The notes under the pieces are model-generated. The model was not told where the DNA came from. It searched no databases and saw only the letters and a list, made by a program, of their open reading frames with translations. A stretch of 64,000 bases of DNA from Acinetobacter chinensis (GTDB lineage Bacteria; Pseudomonadota; Gammaproteobacteria; Pseudomonadales; Moraxellaceae). Position numbers and translations under genes: made by a program. Location: positions 806,001 to 870,000 of the forward strand of contig NZ_CP032134.1 of assembly GCF_002165375.2 (NCBI RefSeq). Direction: 5' to 3'. This document shows, piece after piece, positions 34,117 through 43,792 of the stretch (positions are counted from its first letter, which is position 1; the number at the start of each line of letters is the position of its first letter).

Positions 34117-37100
34117 ATGCGTTTAAGCAGCTTAAAACTTTCCGGCTTCAAATCTTTTGCCGACAGTACAACATTAAATTTCAGAGCAAACAGAACCGCT
34201 GTTGTGGGTCCGAATGGGTGCGGAAAATCAAATGTCATAGATGCCATTCGCTGGGTGATGGGGGAGTCAAGTGCCCGTCAGCTGCGTGGTGGCAGTATGC
34301 AGGACGTTATTTTCACAGGGACAGCAAAGCGTAAGGCTGTGGGTGTTGCCAGTGTGGAACTTCGGTTTGATAACACGTATGGCAAACTCGGTGGGGCGTA
34401 CAATGCTTATAATGAGCTGGCGGTGCGCCGACAGGTGAACCGTGACGGCAAGTCTGAATATTTTTTAAATGGGACAAAGTGCCGTCGTCGGGATATTACC
34501 GATATTTTTCTGGGAACAGGTCTGGGGCCGCGCTCATACGCGATTATTGAACAGGGCATGATTAACCGCCTGGTGGATGCCAAACCTGAGGAAATGCGGG
34601 TCTTTATTGAAGAAGCTGCGGGTGTATCCCGTTATCAGGCACGCCGCCGTGAAACGATGCAGCATCTTGAACATACCACTCAGAATCTGTCCCGATTGGA
34701 TGATATTGCCTCAGAGCTGAAATCTCAGCTGAAAACCCTGAAAAGACAGTCCGAAACTGCCATTCAGTACCGTGAACTTGAAAAGCAGATCAGAACCATC
34801 AAAGTGGAAGTTTTGTCTTTTCAGTGCGAACAGAGCATGATGCTGCAACAGGAATATACTGTGCAGATGAATGAACTGGGCGAAACCTTTAAACTGGTCC
34901 GTTCAGAACTGAATACCCTTGAGCATGACCTGACAGCAACCAGTGAGCTGTTTCAGCGTCTGATTCAGCAGTCCACGCCTTTACAGAATGAATGGCAGCA
35001 GGCAGAAAAAAAACTGGCTGAACTGAAAGTCATGCTGGAGCAGAAACAGTCGCTTTTTCAGCAGAACACGACGACGCTTTCTCAGCTTGAAACACAGAAA
35101 ACTCAGACCAAAGAGAAACTTCAGCTGCTTGAGCTGCAACTGGAAACGCTGCATGACCAGAATGAAGAACTGACTGAACAGCTACAGAATCAGGAAAGTC
35201 AGAGTCAGCAGAAAGTACAGGGCTATTCATATCTGAAAGCGCAGCAGGCGCAGGTGCAGCAGGAATTTGAACAGATCCGTGTGCAGGTGGAGAAACAACA
35301 GCAGCAAAAACTGCAGATGCAGGCTCAGAGTGAACAGCTGGCAAAAAATATTGCACGGATTGAACAGCAGAAAGAGACCTTAAAACAGCAGGCTGTGCAG
35401 ATTAAAAATCAGTTCCAGCAGGAAGAAACAGAACAGCTGGAACAGGAACGCTTACAGGCAGTTCAACAGCTGGAACAGCTGGAGCAACTGATATTATCTG
35501 CTAAAGCTGAACTGGATCAGTTGCTGGAGGCACAGACAGCACAGAAAGCCTTGTGTGCAGAGTTGAAATCTGAAATTCAGGTACTCGAATCTGAACAGAA
35601 AAATTTAAATCAGCTGATGATCAGGCATAGCCCTGCCACAACAGATCATGTGGAACTGATGCAGAAACTGCAGTTAAGTGCAGATGCAAAAGTGCATGCT
35701 GAGCTGATTGAACGTCTGCTGTCTAAATGGCTTAAAGCACATATCGTTGAAGAACATGCTGAATTTAAACCTGAAACAGCCAGACAGCTGAAAGAAACCG
35801 GTAACAGTTCAGTATTTTCACTCAATGGAATGAAAAGCCTTGCTGAGTGGATTGAAGAACCGAAGCATTCTTTATGGCAACAGGTTGCAGTTGCAGCAAA
35901 TCTTAAAGATGCTTTGGAATGTCAGTCAAAGTTACAGCCGGGACAGTCCATTCTGAGTCTGGATGGTTATCATGTCGGTTCTGACTGGGTGATCGGGCTG
36001 TTGTATGACGAAGACGCACAGGCAGGACAGGGGGCACTCAGTCACCGTATCCGTCTGGAAGAAATTCAGGAAGTCCTGGCGCAGAAAGTGCCATCAGCTG
36101 AACTTGAAAACCTGAAACTGCCTGAAATACAGCTGAATATTACGGCTGTGCAGAAAGCCCTGCAGAGCAGTCAGGAACAGCAGAAACAGTTACAGAAATC
36201 AGTTCAGCATCTGGATGTTCAGCTTGCAAAAGCTCAGACAGTTGTTCATGCATTTACCCTTCAGCAGCAGCAGCTTCAGAATCAGCTTCAGCAGCTGGAT
36301 GAACAGCTTGAAGAAGATGCAATGCAGAAAGATGATCTGGAAATTGATCTGCATTCACTGTCCTTAAAACTGGAACAGTTGCTGCCAGGCTACAAAACCA
36401 TGCAGTTCCAGTCGGATGAACTCAGTGAACAGCTGGAAAGCTCTCATCAGCAGTCACAGCAGTCCGTGCAGGAACTTGAACTGATCCGCAGGCAGTCAGT
36501 ACAGATTCGTCAGCAGATTGAACTGCTTGAAAAAGATGCCTCATTTCTGAAAGAACAGCAGCGCCAGACACAGGCTCAGATGGAGCAGGCTAAAAAGTTT
36601 GTAGATCCTGTTCAGCTGGAATTACCAGCACTCGAAACACAGTTCACTGAACAGCTGACTCAGACTGAAAAACTGCAGAAAACCTGGGGCGAATGGCAGA
36701 ATGAATTAAACAGTGTTCAGGAAAAACAGAAAACCCTGACGGAACAGCGTCATCTACAGCAACAGCGTGATGAAAAACTGCGGACTCAGCTGGAAGAAAA
36801 AAGATTATCCTGGCAGTCCGCAAAGTCTGATTTACAGCATTATTCAGATCAGCTCAAGGAAATGAATGCAGAAATGCAGACAGGGTTAAGTATTGAACTG
36901 ACTTCACATCAGCAGAAACTTGAAAAATCACAGCAACAGTTTGAAAAACTGGGGGCTGTCAATCTGGCAGCATCAGAAGAATATGAAGATGTGTCCCGCC
37001 GTTTTGAAGAACTCAGCCATCAGATGGAAGATTTACAGAAAACGGTTGATCAGTTGCAGGCAGCCATGAAGAGCATTGATCAGGAAACCCGCAAACTGTT

Positions 37101-37566
37101 CATGTCTACCTTTGATCAGGTCAATACTGAGTTGCAGGAACTGTTTCCAAAGGTATTTAATGGCGGTGAAGCCACTTTAAGTCTTGAAGATGACTGGCAA
37201 TCAGGTGTAAAACTGATGGCCAGACCACCAGGTAAGAAAAACAGTTCACTTGCTTTGCTTTCAGGTGGTGAAAAAGCCCTGACAGCACTGGCACTGGTCT
37301 TTGCAATATTCAGACTGAACCCGGCACCATTCTGTGTACTGGACGAAGTTGATGCACCACTTGATGATGCAAATGTAGGAAGATTTTGTAATTTGGTAAA
37401 AGAGCTGTCTGAACAGGTTCAATTCATTTACATTACACATAATAAGGTTGCAATGACCATGGCTACTGATCTGCTGGGGGTGACCATGCCTGAACCGGGG
37501 ACTTCAAAACTGGTGGCAGTCAATCTGGAAGAAGCAAGAGAATACAGTCTGGTCGCGGAGGCATAA
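34117..37566 (+). CDS. smc: Chromosome partition protein SMC
   Basis: Condensin ATPase that loops and compacts DNA for segregation. Walker A, GPNGCGKSN, is at residues 31-39, followed by RWVMGESSARQLRGG. A long Gln-rich coiled coil carries a central hinge (around residues 490-660, with VAVAANLKDALECQSKL and DGYHVGSDWVIG). The C-terminal signature ALLSGGEKALTALALVFAIF and Walker B FCVLDEVDAPLDDANV complete the ATPase. At 1149 residues it is full length. An upstream in-frame TTG at 34078 overlaps the GntR gene; ATG 34117 starts the standard MRLSSLKLSGFKSF. Its stop touches the zipA start. Partner genes scpA and scpB are at 55-56 kb. Gln is nearly always CAG. Confidence 0.98.
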   Translation: MRLSSLKLSGFKSFADSTTLNFRANRTAVVGPNGCGKSNVIDAIRWVMGESSARQLRGGSMQDVIFTGTAKRKAVGVASVELRFDNTYGKLGGAYNAYNELAVRRQVNRDGKSEYFLNGTKCRRRDITDIFLGTGLGPRSYAIIEQGMINRLVDAKPEEMRVFIEEAAGVSRYQARRRETMQHLEHTTQNLSRLDDIASELKSQLKTLKRQSETAIQYRELEKQIRTIKVEVLSFQCEQSMMLQQEYTVQMNELGETFKLVRSELNTLEHDLTATSELFQRLIQQSTPLQNEWQQAEKKLAELKVMLEQKQSLFQQNTTTLSQLETQKTQTKEKLQLLELQLETLHDQNEELTEQLQNQESQSQQKVQGYSYLKAQQAQVQQEFEQIRVQVEKQQQQKLQMQAQSEQLAKNIARIEQQKETLKQQAVQIKNQFQQEETEQLEQERLQAVQQLEQLEQLILSAKAELDQLLEAQTAQKALCAELKSEIQVLESEQKNLNQLMIRHSPATTDHVELMQKLQLSADAKVHAELIERLLSKWLKAHIVEEHAEFKPETARQLKETGNSSVFSLNGMKSLAEWIEEPKHSLWQQVAVAANLKDALECQSKLQPGQSILSLDGYHVGSDWVIGLLYDEDAQAGQGALSHRIRLEEIQEVLAQKVPSAELENLKLPEIQLNITAVQKALQSSQEQQKQLQKSVQHLDVQLAKAQTVVHAFTLQQQQLQNQLQQLDEQLEEDAMQKDDLEIDLHSLSLKLEQLLPGYKTMQFQSDELSEQLESSHQQSQQSVQELELIRRQSVQIRQQIELLEKDASFLKEQQRQTQAQMEQAKKFVDPVQLELPALETQFTEQLTQTEKLQKTWGEWQNELNSVQEKQKTLTEQRHLQQQRDEKLRTQLEEKRLSWQSAKSDLQHYSDQLKEMNAEMQTGLSIELTSHQQKLEKSQQQFEKLGAVNLAASEEYEDVSRRFEELSHQMEDLQKTVDQLQAAMKSIDQETRKLFMSTFDQVNTELQELFPKVFNGGEATLSLEDDWQSGVKLMARPPGKKNSSLALLSGGEKALTALALVFAIFRLNPAPFCVLDEVDAPLDDANVGRFCNLVKELSEQVQFIYITHNKVAMTMATDLLGVTMPEPGTSKLVAVNLEEAREYSLVAEA

Positions 37567-38667
37567 ATGGAAATTACTACGATTATTGGCATTGTTGTTG
37601 CCATCCTGATTATGTTCCTGGGGTTGCGGATGATACTGAAGAAGCCATCCGATGCAGCGCCTTCGCTCGACTCGGAACTTCATATCAATGAGGACTGCCA
37701 GAAACCGGTCATTCCAAGACATGTCCGTGATCAGTTACAGACAGATACAGCTGAAGCTGAACGGGTGGAACCTGTATTTAACACAGCTGATGTTCAGCTC
37801 AGTGAGGAAGATCAGAAACCTGAACCCAAGCCTGTAACATCTGAAACAGTTGCAGCGGTTGAAGATGCTTCAGTGTTAAAAGCAGAACTGAAAAACTCAG
37901 ATGAATCTGATCTAACTTCACTTCAGAAAACCGAAGATGCAGCAGTATTATCTGAACCGGCATTGTCTGAAAATGCAGTACCAAAAGAAGATTCAGCAGA
38001 GTCTGAAACTGAAACACAGGCTGTTGCATCTCAGACAGAAACTGAACAGACCATTTCTGAAACAGATCAGACAGTAACAGATACAGCTGAGAAAGAATCT
38101 TCAGAATTCAGCCTGAATGAACATGTTGAAAAAGCTGAAATTACAGAATTTAATGATGAAAGCAGCATTCTGGATGCGCATCTCTATGAGCAGCGGATTG
38201 TGGATGAGGAAAGTGCCTTATCTACAGCAGAGGACTTCATTGCGCTGAATATGTATCCTGAAAGACGTGTACTGGCAGGGGACAAAGCGCTGAAAGTTCT
38301 GCTGAAATATGGTCTGCGTTTTGGTGAAATGGCGTGTTTTCACCGTTATAATGAAGACGGTACAAAATTACTGTTTTCTGTTCTGCAGATTACTGATGAA
38401 GGTGCGGCAGGTTTTGACCTGGAAAACCTGTCGACAGAGCAGGTTAAAGGACTGGCATTTTTCCTGGCATTGCCACATTCGGATGTTCAGAATGCATTTG
38501 ATACCATGATCAGCATTTCAGGTCTGATTGCCCGTGAAATTGATGGAACGGTCTACGATCAGAATCATCTTGAATTTACGCCACAGTTACGTGAACACTG
38601 GCGTCATCAGGCAATTGACTACCGCCATGGACAAAAAGACCGTTCAGGACAGAAAACAATTGCCTGA
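37567..38667 (+). CDS. zipA: Cell division protein ZipA
   Basis: Essential divisome protein that anchors FtsZ polymers to the inner membrane. The N-terminal transmembrane segment (ITTIIGIVVAILIMFLGLRMIL) is followed by a long acidic, Thr/Ser/Gln-rich linker (about residues 30-215). The C-terminal FtsZ-binding domain (about 220-350) has EDFIALNMYPERRVLAGDKALKVLL and FGEMACFHRYNE. Its 366 residues are similar to E. coli (328) with a longer linker. The ATG immediately follows the smc stop (TAAATG), so the two are translationally linked. A terminator follows, before ligA. Confidence 0.93.
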   Translation: MEITTIIGIVVAILIMFLGLRMILKKPSDAAPSLDSELHINEDCQKPVIPRHVRDQLQTDTAEAERVEPVFNTADVQLSEEDQKPEPKPVTSETVAAVEDASVLKAELKNSDESDLTSLQKTEDAAVLSEPALSENAVPKEDSAESETETQAVASQTETEQTISETDQTVTDTAEKESSEFSLNEHVEKAEITEFNDESSILDAHLYEQRIVDEESALSTAEDFIALNMYPERRVLAGDKALKVLLKYGLRFGEMACFHRYNEDGTKLLFSVLQITDEGAAGFDLENLSTEQVKGLAFFLALPHSDVQNAFDTMISISGLIAREIDGTVYDQNHLEFTPQLREHWRHQAIDYRHGQKDRSGQKTIA

Positions 38668-38722
38668 ACAGGTTTGAAAGTGGAAGCAGCACTTTTATAA
38701 TAGTATTCAGTAAAGATTTCAG

Positions 38723-38746
38723 GGGCGGAACTAACCGCCCTTTTTT
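38723..38746 (+). terminator. Terminator between zipA and ligA
   Basis: The GC-rich stem GGGCGG / CCGCCC with an AACTAA loop is followed by six T residues. It sits 15 bases before the ligA start, so it may attenuate read-through or separate two units. Confidence 0.82.
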
Positions 38747-38761
38747 AATGGTGAAATATAT

Positions 38762-40792
38762 ATGGAACAGAATCCTGTCATTCAACAGATGCGTCAGCTC
38801 ATTCAGTTGCTGGCAAAGCATAATCATGCTTATTATGTGATGGATCAGCCTGAGATTGAAGACAGTGAATATGACCAGCTTTTTCATCAATTAAAGGTGC
38901 TGGAACAGCAGTATCCTGAACTGGTTCAGCCTGACTCACCTGTCAGCCAGGTTGGGGGGAAACCTTTATCAAAATTTGAAAACATTACCCATACCGTACC
39001 TATGCTGTCACTTGGTAATGTATTCAATCAGGAAGAACTTTTTGCATTTGCCCGCCGTATTGAGGAACGCCTGCCCAACCAGAAGATTCAGTACGATGTC
39101 GAGCTGAAATTTGATGGACTGGCGATTTCGCTGTGGTATGAAAATGGTGTGCTGATTCGTGGTGTGACCCGTGGTGATGGTGAAACGGGTGAGGTCATTA
39201 CTCAGAATGTGAAGACCATTCGTAATCTGCCTAAAGTCTTAAGTTCAGATCAAGTGGATGTACCACGCTTACTCGAAGTCCGCGGTGAAGTGCTGATGCC
39301 TAAGGCAGGTTTTGAGAAGCTGAATGCAGAAAATGAAGCCAAAGGTGAAAAGACCTTTGCTAATCCGCGAAATGCCGCAGCCGGCAGTCTGCGTCAGCTT
39401 GATCCTGCGGTTGCTGCATCCCGTCCATTGGCATTTTATGCTTATGGTATCGCTCAGTGTGAACCCAATCATGGTTTGACATCCATGTCTGCCAGCCTGG
39501 AGTGGCTGACTCAGTTTGGTTTTGCTGTCGGAGAGCGTCATTTTGTCTGTGACTCCATCCAGGAGGTGCAGGAAAAATATGAGCAGATCAACCGTGAACG
39601 TCCTGAGCTGCTGGTGGAAATTGATGGCATGGTCATCAAAGTGGATGATTTAAAGCAACAGCAACAGCTGGGCTTTTTAAGCAGAGAACCACGCTGGGCA
39701 ACGGCTTATAAATTCCCTGCAGTTGCAGCACTGACCACAGTGGAAAATATTGACTGGCAGGTAGGACGGACCGGAACAGTTACTCCTGTAGCACGTCTGA
39801 ATCCGGTTGCAGTGGGTGGCGTTACAGTTTCCAATGTGACTTTGCATAACATTGGAGAAATTCATCGCCTGGATGTGCGTATTGGCGATACCGTCAGTGT
39901 CTACCGCAGTGGTGATGTGATTCCTAAAGTTGAAAAAGTCTGGCCTGAATTCCGTCCTGCAGATGCCGTCGAGGTTGAACTTCCTGCTCAGTGTCCTGTC
40001 TGTGCTTCACCAGTCGTGATGCCTGAGGGTGAGGCACTGGCACGCTGCTCGGGTGGACTGTACTGTGCTGCTCAGCGGATAGAAGCGATTCGGCACTTTG
40101 TTTCCCGTAAAGCTATGGATATTGAAGGTCTGGGAGACCGCTGGGCTGAATCATTGCTGCACCTGGATTTACTCAAGGATGTTGCCGATATTTATCATCT
40201 GCATGAACATCGTGAACAACTGCTCAGCATTGAAAAAATGGGTGAAAAGTCAGTTCAGAACCTGATTGACTCCATTGAAGCGAGCAAAAAGACCACATTT
40301 GCTGCTTTTATTTATGCCCTGGGAATACGCGGTGTTGGTGAAACAACAGCACGTATGCTTGCCAATACCTTCCAGACGCTGGATGCACTGCGCAATGCTG
40401 ATCTGGAAGCCCTGAAAAAAACGCCGGATGTTGGAGATATTACAGCGGAGTGGATTATTGACTTTTTCCAGGCTGAACATAACCTGGAAGTTGTGGATCG
40501 TCTGATTGCTGCGGGCATTCACTGGGATGCACCGGTTGCACCGACCCGTCAGCCTTTAAACGGTGAAAGCTGGGTGATTACAGGAACACTGGCAACAATG
40601 GGACGTGATGATGCGACTCAGATGCTGCAGGCTTTGGGAGCTCGGGTCAGTGGCAGTGTTTCAGCAAAAACGAAATGTGTTGTGGCTGGTGAAAAAGCCG
40701 GTTCAAAACTGGAAAAAGCTGAAAAACTCGGTATTCCTGTATTGAATGAACAGGAGTTTCTGGCATTGATGCAGGAATACGGACAGAACTGA
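38762..40792 (+). CDS. ligA: NAD-dependent DNA ligase LigA
   Basis: Seals nicks in duplex DNA with NAD as cofactor in replication and repair. In order: the N-terminal Ia domain (HNHAYYVMDQPEIEDSEYDQLF), the adenylation domain with the active-site Lys in VELKFDGLAISLWYENG (about residue 116), an OB domain, a four-Cys zinc finger (CPVCAS ... CSGGLYCAAQ), tandem helix-hairpin-helix motifs (IRGVGETTARML) and a BRCT domain (about 595-676, LGARVSGSVSAKTKCVVAGEKAGSK). At 676 residues it is full length. The smc-zipA-ligA order is conserved in relatives as I recall. Confidence 0.98.
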   Translation: MEQNPVIQQMRQLIQLLAKHNHAYYVMDQPEIEDSEYDQLFHQLKVLEQQYPELVQPDSPVSQVGGKPLSKFENITHTVPMLSLGNVFNQEELFAFARRIEERLPNQKIQYDVELKFDGLAISLWYENGVLIRGVTRGDGETGEVITQNVKTIRNLPKVLSSDQVDVPRLLEVRGEVLMPKAGFEKLNAENEAKGEKTFANPRNAAAGSLRQLDPAVAASRPLAFYAYGIAQCEPNHGLTSMSASLEWLTQFGFAVGERHFVCDSIQEVQEKYEQINRERPELLVEIDGMVIKVDDLKQQQQLGFLSREPRWATAYKFPAVAALTTVENIDWQVGRTGTVTPVARLNPVAVGGVTVSNVTLHNIGEIHRLDVRIGDTVSVYRSGDVIPKVEKVWPEFRPADAVEVELPAQCPVCASPVVMPEGEALARCSGGLYCAAQRIEAIRHFVSRKAMDIEGLGDRWAESLLHLDLLKDVADIYHLHEHREQLLSIEKMGEKSVQNLIDSIEASKKTTFAAFIYALGIRGVGETTARMLANTFQTLDALRNADLEALKKTPDVGDITAEWIIDFFQAEHNLEVVDRLIAAGIHWDAPVAPTRQPLNGESWVITGTLATMGRDDATQMLQALGARVSGSVSAKTKCVVAGEKAGSKLEKAEKLGIPVLNEQEFLALMQEYGQN

Positions 40793-40823
40793 TTTTTTTT
40801 GTCAAATTTAAGTTTTATGGAAG

Positions 40824-40847
40824 CTCAGCAGGAATGCTGAGTTTTTT
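40824..40847 (+). terminator. Terminator after ligA
   Basis: A seven-base stem CTCAGCA / TGCTGAG with a GGAA loop is followed by six T residues, just before the Fur-box region. Confidence 0.82.
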
Positions 40848-40860
40848 AATATATGTTATT

Positions 40861-40879
40861 GAGAATAATAATCATTTGC
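40861..40879. promoter_or_regulatory. Fur-box-like site 1 upstream of the siderophore receptor
   Basis: The 19 bases beginning GAGAATAATAATCATTTGC match the classic Fur consensus GATAATGATAATCATTATC at 15 of 19 positions by eye. The site lies about 100 bases upstream of the receptor ATG, where it could overlap a promoter. Iron-loaded Fur would block transcription. Confidence 0.72.
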
Positions 40880-40944
40880 AAAACAGATCAAACCTTAAAA
40901 TAACATTAAAAAACACAATTATTAACAAAGGTGATTATGTATAC

Positions 40945-40963
40945 AATAATCATTCTCATTATT
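40945..40963. promoter_or_regulatory. Fur-box-like site 2 upstream of the siderophore receptor
   Basis: The complement of these 19 bases (read as AATAATGAGAATGATTATT) matches the Fur consensus at 15 of 19 positions. It is centred about 30 bases upstream of the receptor ATG. Two boxes in one promoter suggest tight iron repression. Confidence 0.72.
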
Positions 40964-40982
40964 ACTCGTAAATTATTCTGGT

Positions 40983-43172
40983 ATGAAAGTATTCTCTAAA
41001 AAAATATTGGTGAGTTCTGTTGGGCTGATCATGATGGGTGGCTGTTTCAGTCAGATGATCTGGGCAGATGAGGGGCATGTACTGCCTGTAATTAAAACAA
41101 AAGCAGAGGCAGATCCGCAGGGTTTTGCAGATGGCAAACTGGCTGAGAAAACAAAACTGGGTATTCTTGGTGAGCGGAAGGTTGTCGATACACCTTATAC
41201 CGTGACTGAATATACGAAAGAGCTGATTGAACAGCAGCAGGCGGCAACGGTTGGGCAGATCCTGAAAAATGATGCCAGTATCCGGATTACTTCAAATCAG
41301 GGGCATTTAAACGAAAACTTTAAAATCCGTGGTTTTGATGTCAACCATGAAGACATGAATTACAACGGTTTTTATGGCATGGCGCCTTATGGTCGTGTTC
41401 CGACGGAGTTTCTTGAAACAGTCACTGTCCTTAAAGGACCTAATGCGCTTGTAGCGGGTGTACCACCAACCGGCAGTGTAGGCGCGGTTGTGATTGCAAA
41501 CTCTAAACGTGCAGACAAAGACCGTACACAGGTTTCTGCCATGTATGAAGATGGTGGTTACTATAAATCGGGCTTTGATTTTTCACGTCGTTTTGGTGAA
41601 AGCAAAGAGTTCGGTGTCCGTGTAAATGGTGTCTATGGAGACGGTGAGCATATCATTGAGGGTATGGAAGACCGCCATGCTTCTGGTGCTCTTGCAGCGG
41701 ATTACACCACAGACAAACTAAAAATCAATTTTGATTCCTACGCAATTCGTGAAGACCGTAAAGGTGGTTCACCGGCAATGATTGCAATGGGACCCGATGT
41801 AAAAAATAAGTATGGCAGTGTGGACCATATCCTGGCTGCACCAAAGGGTGGGTTGAACTATTTTCCACATCTGAGCGGTAACACGGACAGTAAATTTGCA
41901 GGATTGTCAGGAGAGTATGCTTTTACACCTGACCTGAAAGCTTATGCAGGGGTGGGTTATGCAGAAAAAGAATATGCAGGACACCTGTTCGGAACGAGGA
42001 TGATTGTTGGTAAGGAAGATGGTACAGCAACTTCACAGTATTACCGTGTCGGTGCAAATGAAAAAAATACGGCTGCCAATGCAGGGATTGAGTCTAAATT
42101 TAATACGGGTGCAATCAAACATACGGTTGGACTGAGAACTGATTATTTAAAGCGCAAAGTAAACCAGCATGAAGGGCGTGGGGCTGCACAGGTTGATTTT
42201 GAGACCAATATCTACAACCCTTCAAGCCAGGGTAATATGCCGCTGACAAAACCAAATATTGTGCCGCTGGCGGACAATGAATATACCAGTTATAGCCTGA
42301 CCGATCAGCTGTCTGTACTGGATGATAAACTTCAGCTGATTTTAGGTCTGCGTTATCAGGACATTGATACCCGCAACCTGGTTAATAAAACAAACTATAA
42401 CGAAGATAAAGTATCACCAAGCCTGGGTATTGTTGTTAAACCATTTGGAGAAGATCTGTCCCTTTATGCCAGCTATGTTGAAGGTCTGACCGAAGGTTCA
42501 ACAGTCAACAATGTTAATGATGTTAATGACAAGGTGACCTTTGCACCGTTTAAGACCAAGCAGTATGAGTTCGGTACGAAATATCAGAAAGGCAGCTGGT
42601 TAAATACTCTTGCTTTATATCAGATTGAAAAACCGGGTGTGATGACGGTCAGTATTCCTAAAGATGCCAATGGTAAAACACAGCAGACAACAGATGGTGT
42701 GGAAACCCGTTCACGCGGTGTCGAGTGGGCATTTTCAGGTAAAGTGCTGGAAGATCTCAGTCTGATGGGTGGTGTGGCGTATACCGACGCAGAGTACACC
42801 AAGGGTAAAGCGAAAATTTCAGGCAAGGACGAAGACGTTTCAGGTAAGAAAATTTATGGCGTACCTGAATGGACTGCGACACTGGGTCTGGATTATGCAG
42901 TTCCATTTGTGGATGGGCTGAGTGTAAATACCCGTGCCAGTTACGTGGGTGAACAGTACACAAATAACCGCAATAACCTGGAGCTGCCTGATTTCACCAT
43001 CTGGGACTTAGGTGCCCGTTATAAAACAAAAGTGGGTGGGGTGAATACAACCTTCCTTGCCAATGTTGATAATGTCACCAATAAAAAATACTGGGAAGGT
43101 ATTTTCAACCCTGACTACGTGGTTGTAGGTGGTGCACGTACCTATAAAGTCGGTGTTACTTTCGATTTCTGA
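40983..43172 (+). CDS. TonB-dependent siderophore receptor
   Basis: Outer-membrane beta-barrel receptor importing an iron-siderophore complex with energy from TonB-ExbBD. A signal peptide (about 28 residues, ending IWADE) is followed by a TonB-box-like start, then a plug with VDTPYTVTEYTKELIEQQQ, QILKNDASIRI, NFKIRGFDVN and LETVTVLKGPNALVAGVPP. A 22-strand-type barrel ends in the expected aromatic YKVGVTFDF. At 729 residues it is full length. The ligand is unknown; hydroxamates are possible, given similarity to ferrichrome or FhuE-type receptors. Two Fur-box-like sites precede it and three membrane-protein genes follow, a typical iron-uptake gene set. Confidence 0.93.
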   Translation: MKVFSKKILVSSVGLIMMGGCFSQMIWADEGHVLPVIKTKAEADPQGFADGKLAEKTKLGILGERKVVDTPYTVTEYTKELIEQQQAATVGQILKNDASIRITSNQGHLNENFKIRGFDVNHEDMNYNGFYGMAPYGRVPTEFLETVTVLKGPNALVAGVPPTGSVGAVVIANSKRADKDRTQVSAMYEDGGYYKSGFDFSRRFGESKEFGVRVNGVYGDGEHIIEGMEDRHASGALAADYTTDKLKINFDSYAIREDRKGGSPAMIAMGPDVKNKYGSVDHILAAPKGGLNYFPHLSGNTDSKFAGLSGEYAFTPDLKAYAGVGYAEKEYAGHLFGTRMIVGKEDGTATSQYYRVGANEKNTAANAGIESKFNTGAIKHTVGLRTDYLKRKVNQHEGRGAAQVDFETNIYNPSSQGNMPLTKPNIVPLADNEYTSYSLTDQLSVLDDKLQLILGLRYQDIDTRNLVNKTNYNEDKVSPSLGIVVKPFGEDLSLYASYVEGLTEGSTVNNVNDVNDKVTFAPFKTKQYEFGTKYQKGSWLNTLALYQIEKPGVMTVSIPKDANGKTQQTTDGVETRSRGVEWAFSGKVLEDLSLMGGVAYTDAEYTKGKAKISGKDEDVSGKKIYGVPEWTATLGLDYAVPFVDGLSVNTRASYVGEQYTNNRNNLELPDFTIWDLGARYKTKVGGVNTTFLANVDNVTNKKYWEGIFNPDYVVVGGARTYKVGVTFDF

Positions 43173-43180
43173 TGTTGATC

Positions 43181-43207
43181 AGCCCATTACCATGTAATGG
43201 GCTTTTT
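43181..43207 (+). terminator. Terminator-like hairpin after the receptor
   Basis: An inverted repeat AGCCCATTAC / GTAATGGGCT with a minimal loop is followed by TTTTT. It lies 9 bases after the receptor stop and about 35 bases before the next gene, so it may attenuate transcription between the highly expressed receptor and the membrane proteins. Confidence 0.75.
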
Positions 43208-43242
43208 CTGTTTTCAGCTGTATGTATTGATGGAAAATCAAC

Positions 43243-43530
43243 ATGAAAATACTTGCTTTCCTGCTGGGTTTCACAGGGAGTCTGCTGATCTATCTCAGTC
43301 ATCCCAATCAGCAGATATTCAGGCAGTTTCTGCCACGATCATACCGCTATACAGGTCTGATTTTTATTTTACTGGCGTTGCCAGTCTTTTTATTTGTACT
43401 GCCGAAACTTGTGGCGGTCTGCATGTGGCTCATGACTTTACTGGTGGCATGGTCATTTCTTCCCTTTATTCCTCTGTTCAAAAGGTATGTTCCTCATGAA
43501 AGCGCTGACTCAGCAAAAGATTCAACCTGA
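43243..43530 (+). CDS. Small membrane protein of an iron-uptake cluster (DUF3325-like)
   Basis: A 95-residue protein with about three hydrophobic segments (LAFLLGFTGSLLIYLS, YTGLIFILLALPVFLFVLP, LVAVCMWLMTLLVAWSFLPF). Its placement between a TonB-dependent receptor and a PepSY protein matches the gene sets in which DUF3325-type 'iron uptake' proteins occur. The length and motif SHPNQQ also fit. The function is not established. The ATG at 43243 is the first good start, and the next gene overlaps the end of this one. Confidence 0.65.
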   Translation: MKILAFLLGFTGSLLIYLSHPNQQIFRQFLPRSYRYTGLIFILLALPVFLFVLPKLVAVCMWLMTLLVAWSFLPFIPLFKRYVPHESADSAKDST

Positions 43531-43786
43531 CTGGTGGAGTAAAACCTTTGCAGGCGCATTGCTGGGGCTGAGTTTTGCTTTTGCCTGTTCTGCTCTGATC
43601 ACCATGTGGGGGCTGAACCACATTGAAAAGGGCATTGCGCCTCAGCTTGGTATGTGGTCGATTCCCTGGATCTGGTTGCCTTTGTTTTTTGTGGCTTACT
43701 ATATTCCACGCGGCTGGCAGGCGATTTTGATTTTTCTGCTGCTGAATGTGATTGCGTACAGCCTTGTGTTCTGGTTGAGGGGTTAA
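43496..43786 (+). CDS. Small membrane protein of an iron-uptake cluster (DUF3649-like)
   Basis: A 96-residue protein with about three membrane segments. The central part GALLGLSFAFACSALITMW precedes a loop and GMWSIPWIWLPLFFVAYYIPRGWQAILIFLLLNVIAYSLVF. It resembles, from memory, the small 'iron transporter' (DUF3649-type) proteins beside PepSY proteins. AAAGG at suitable spacing favours the ATG at 43496 over one at 43487. It overlaps the previous gene by 35 bases and precedes the PepSY gene by 6, so all three are translationally coupled. Confidence 0.63.
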   Translation: MKALTQQKIQPDWWSKTFAGALLGLSFAFACSALITMWGLNHIEKGIAPQLGMWSIPWIWLPLFFVAYYIPRGWQAILIFLLLNVIAYSLVFWLRG

Positions 43787-43792
43787 GTTTGT

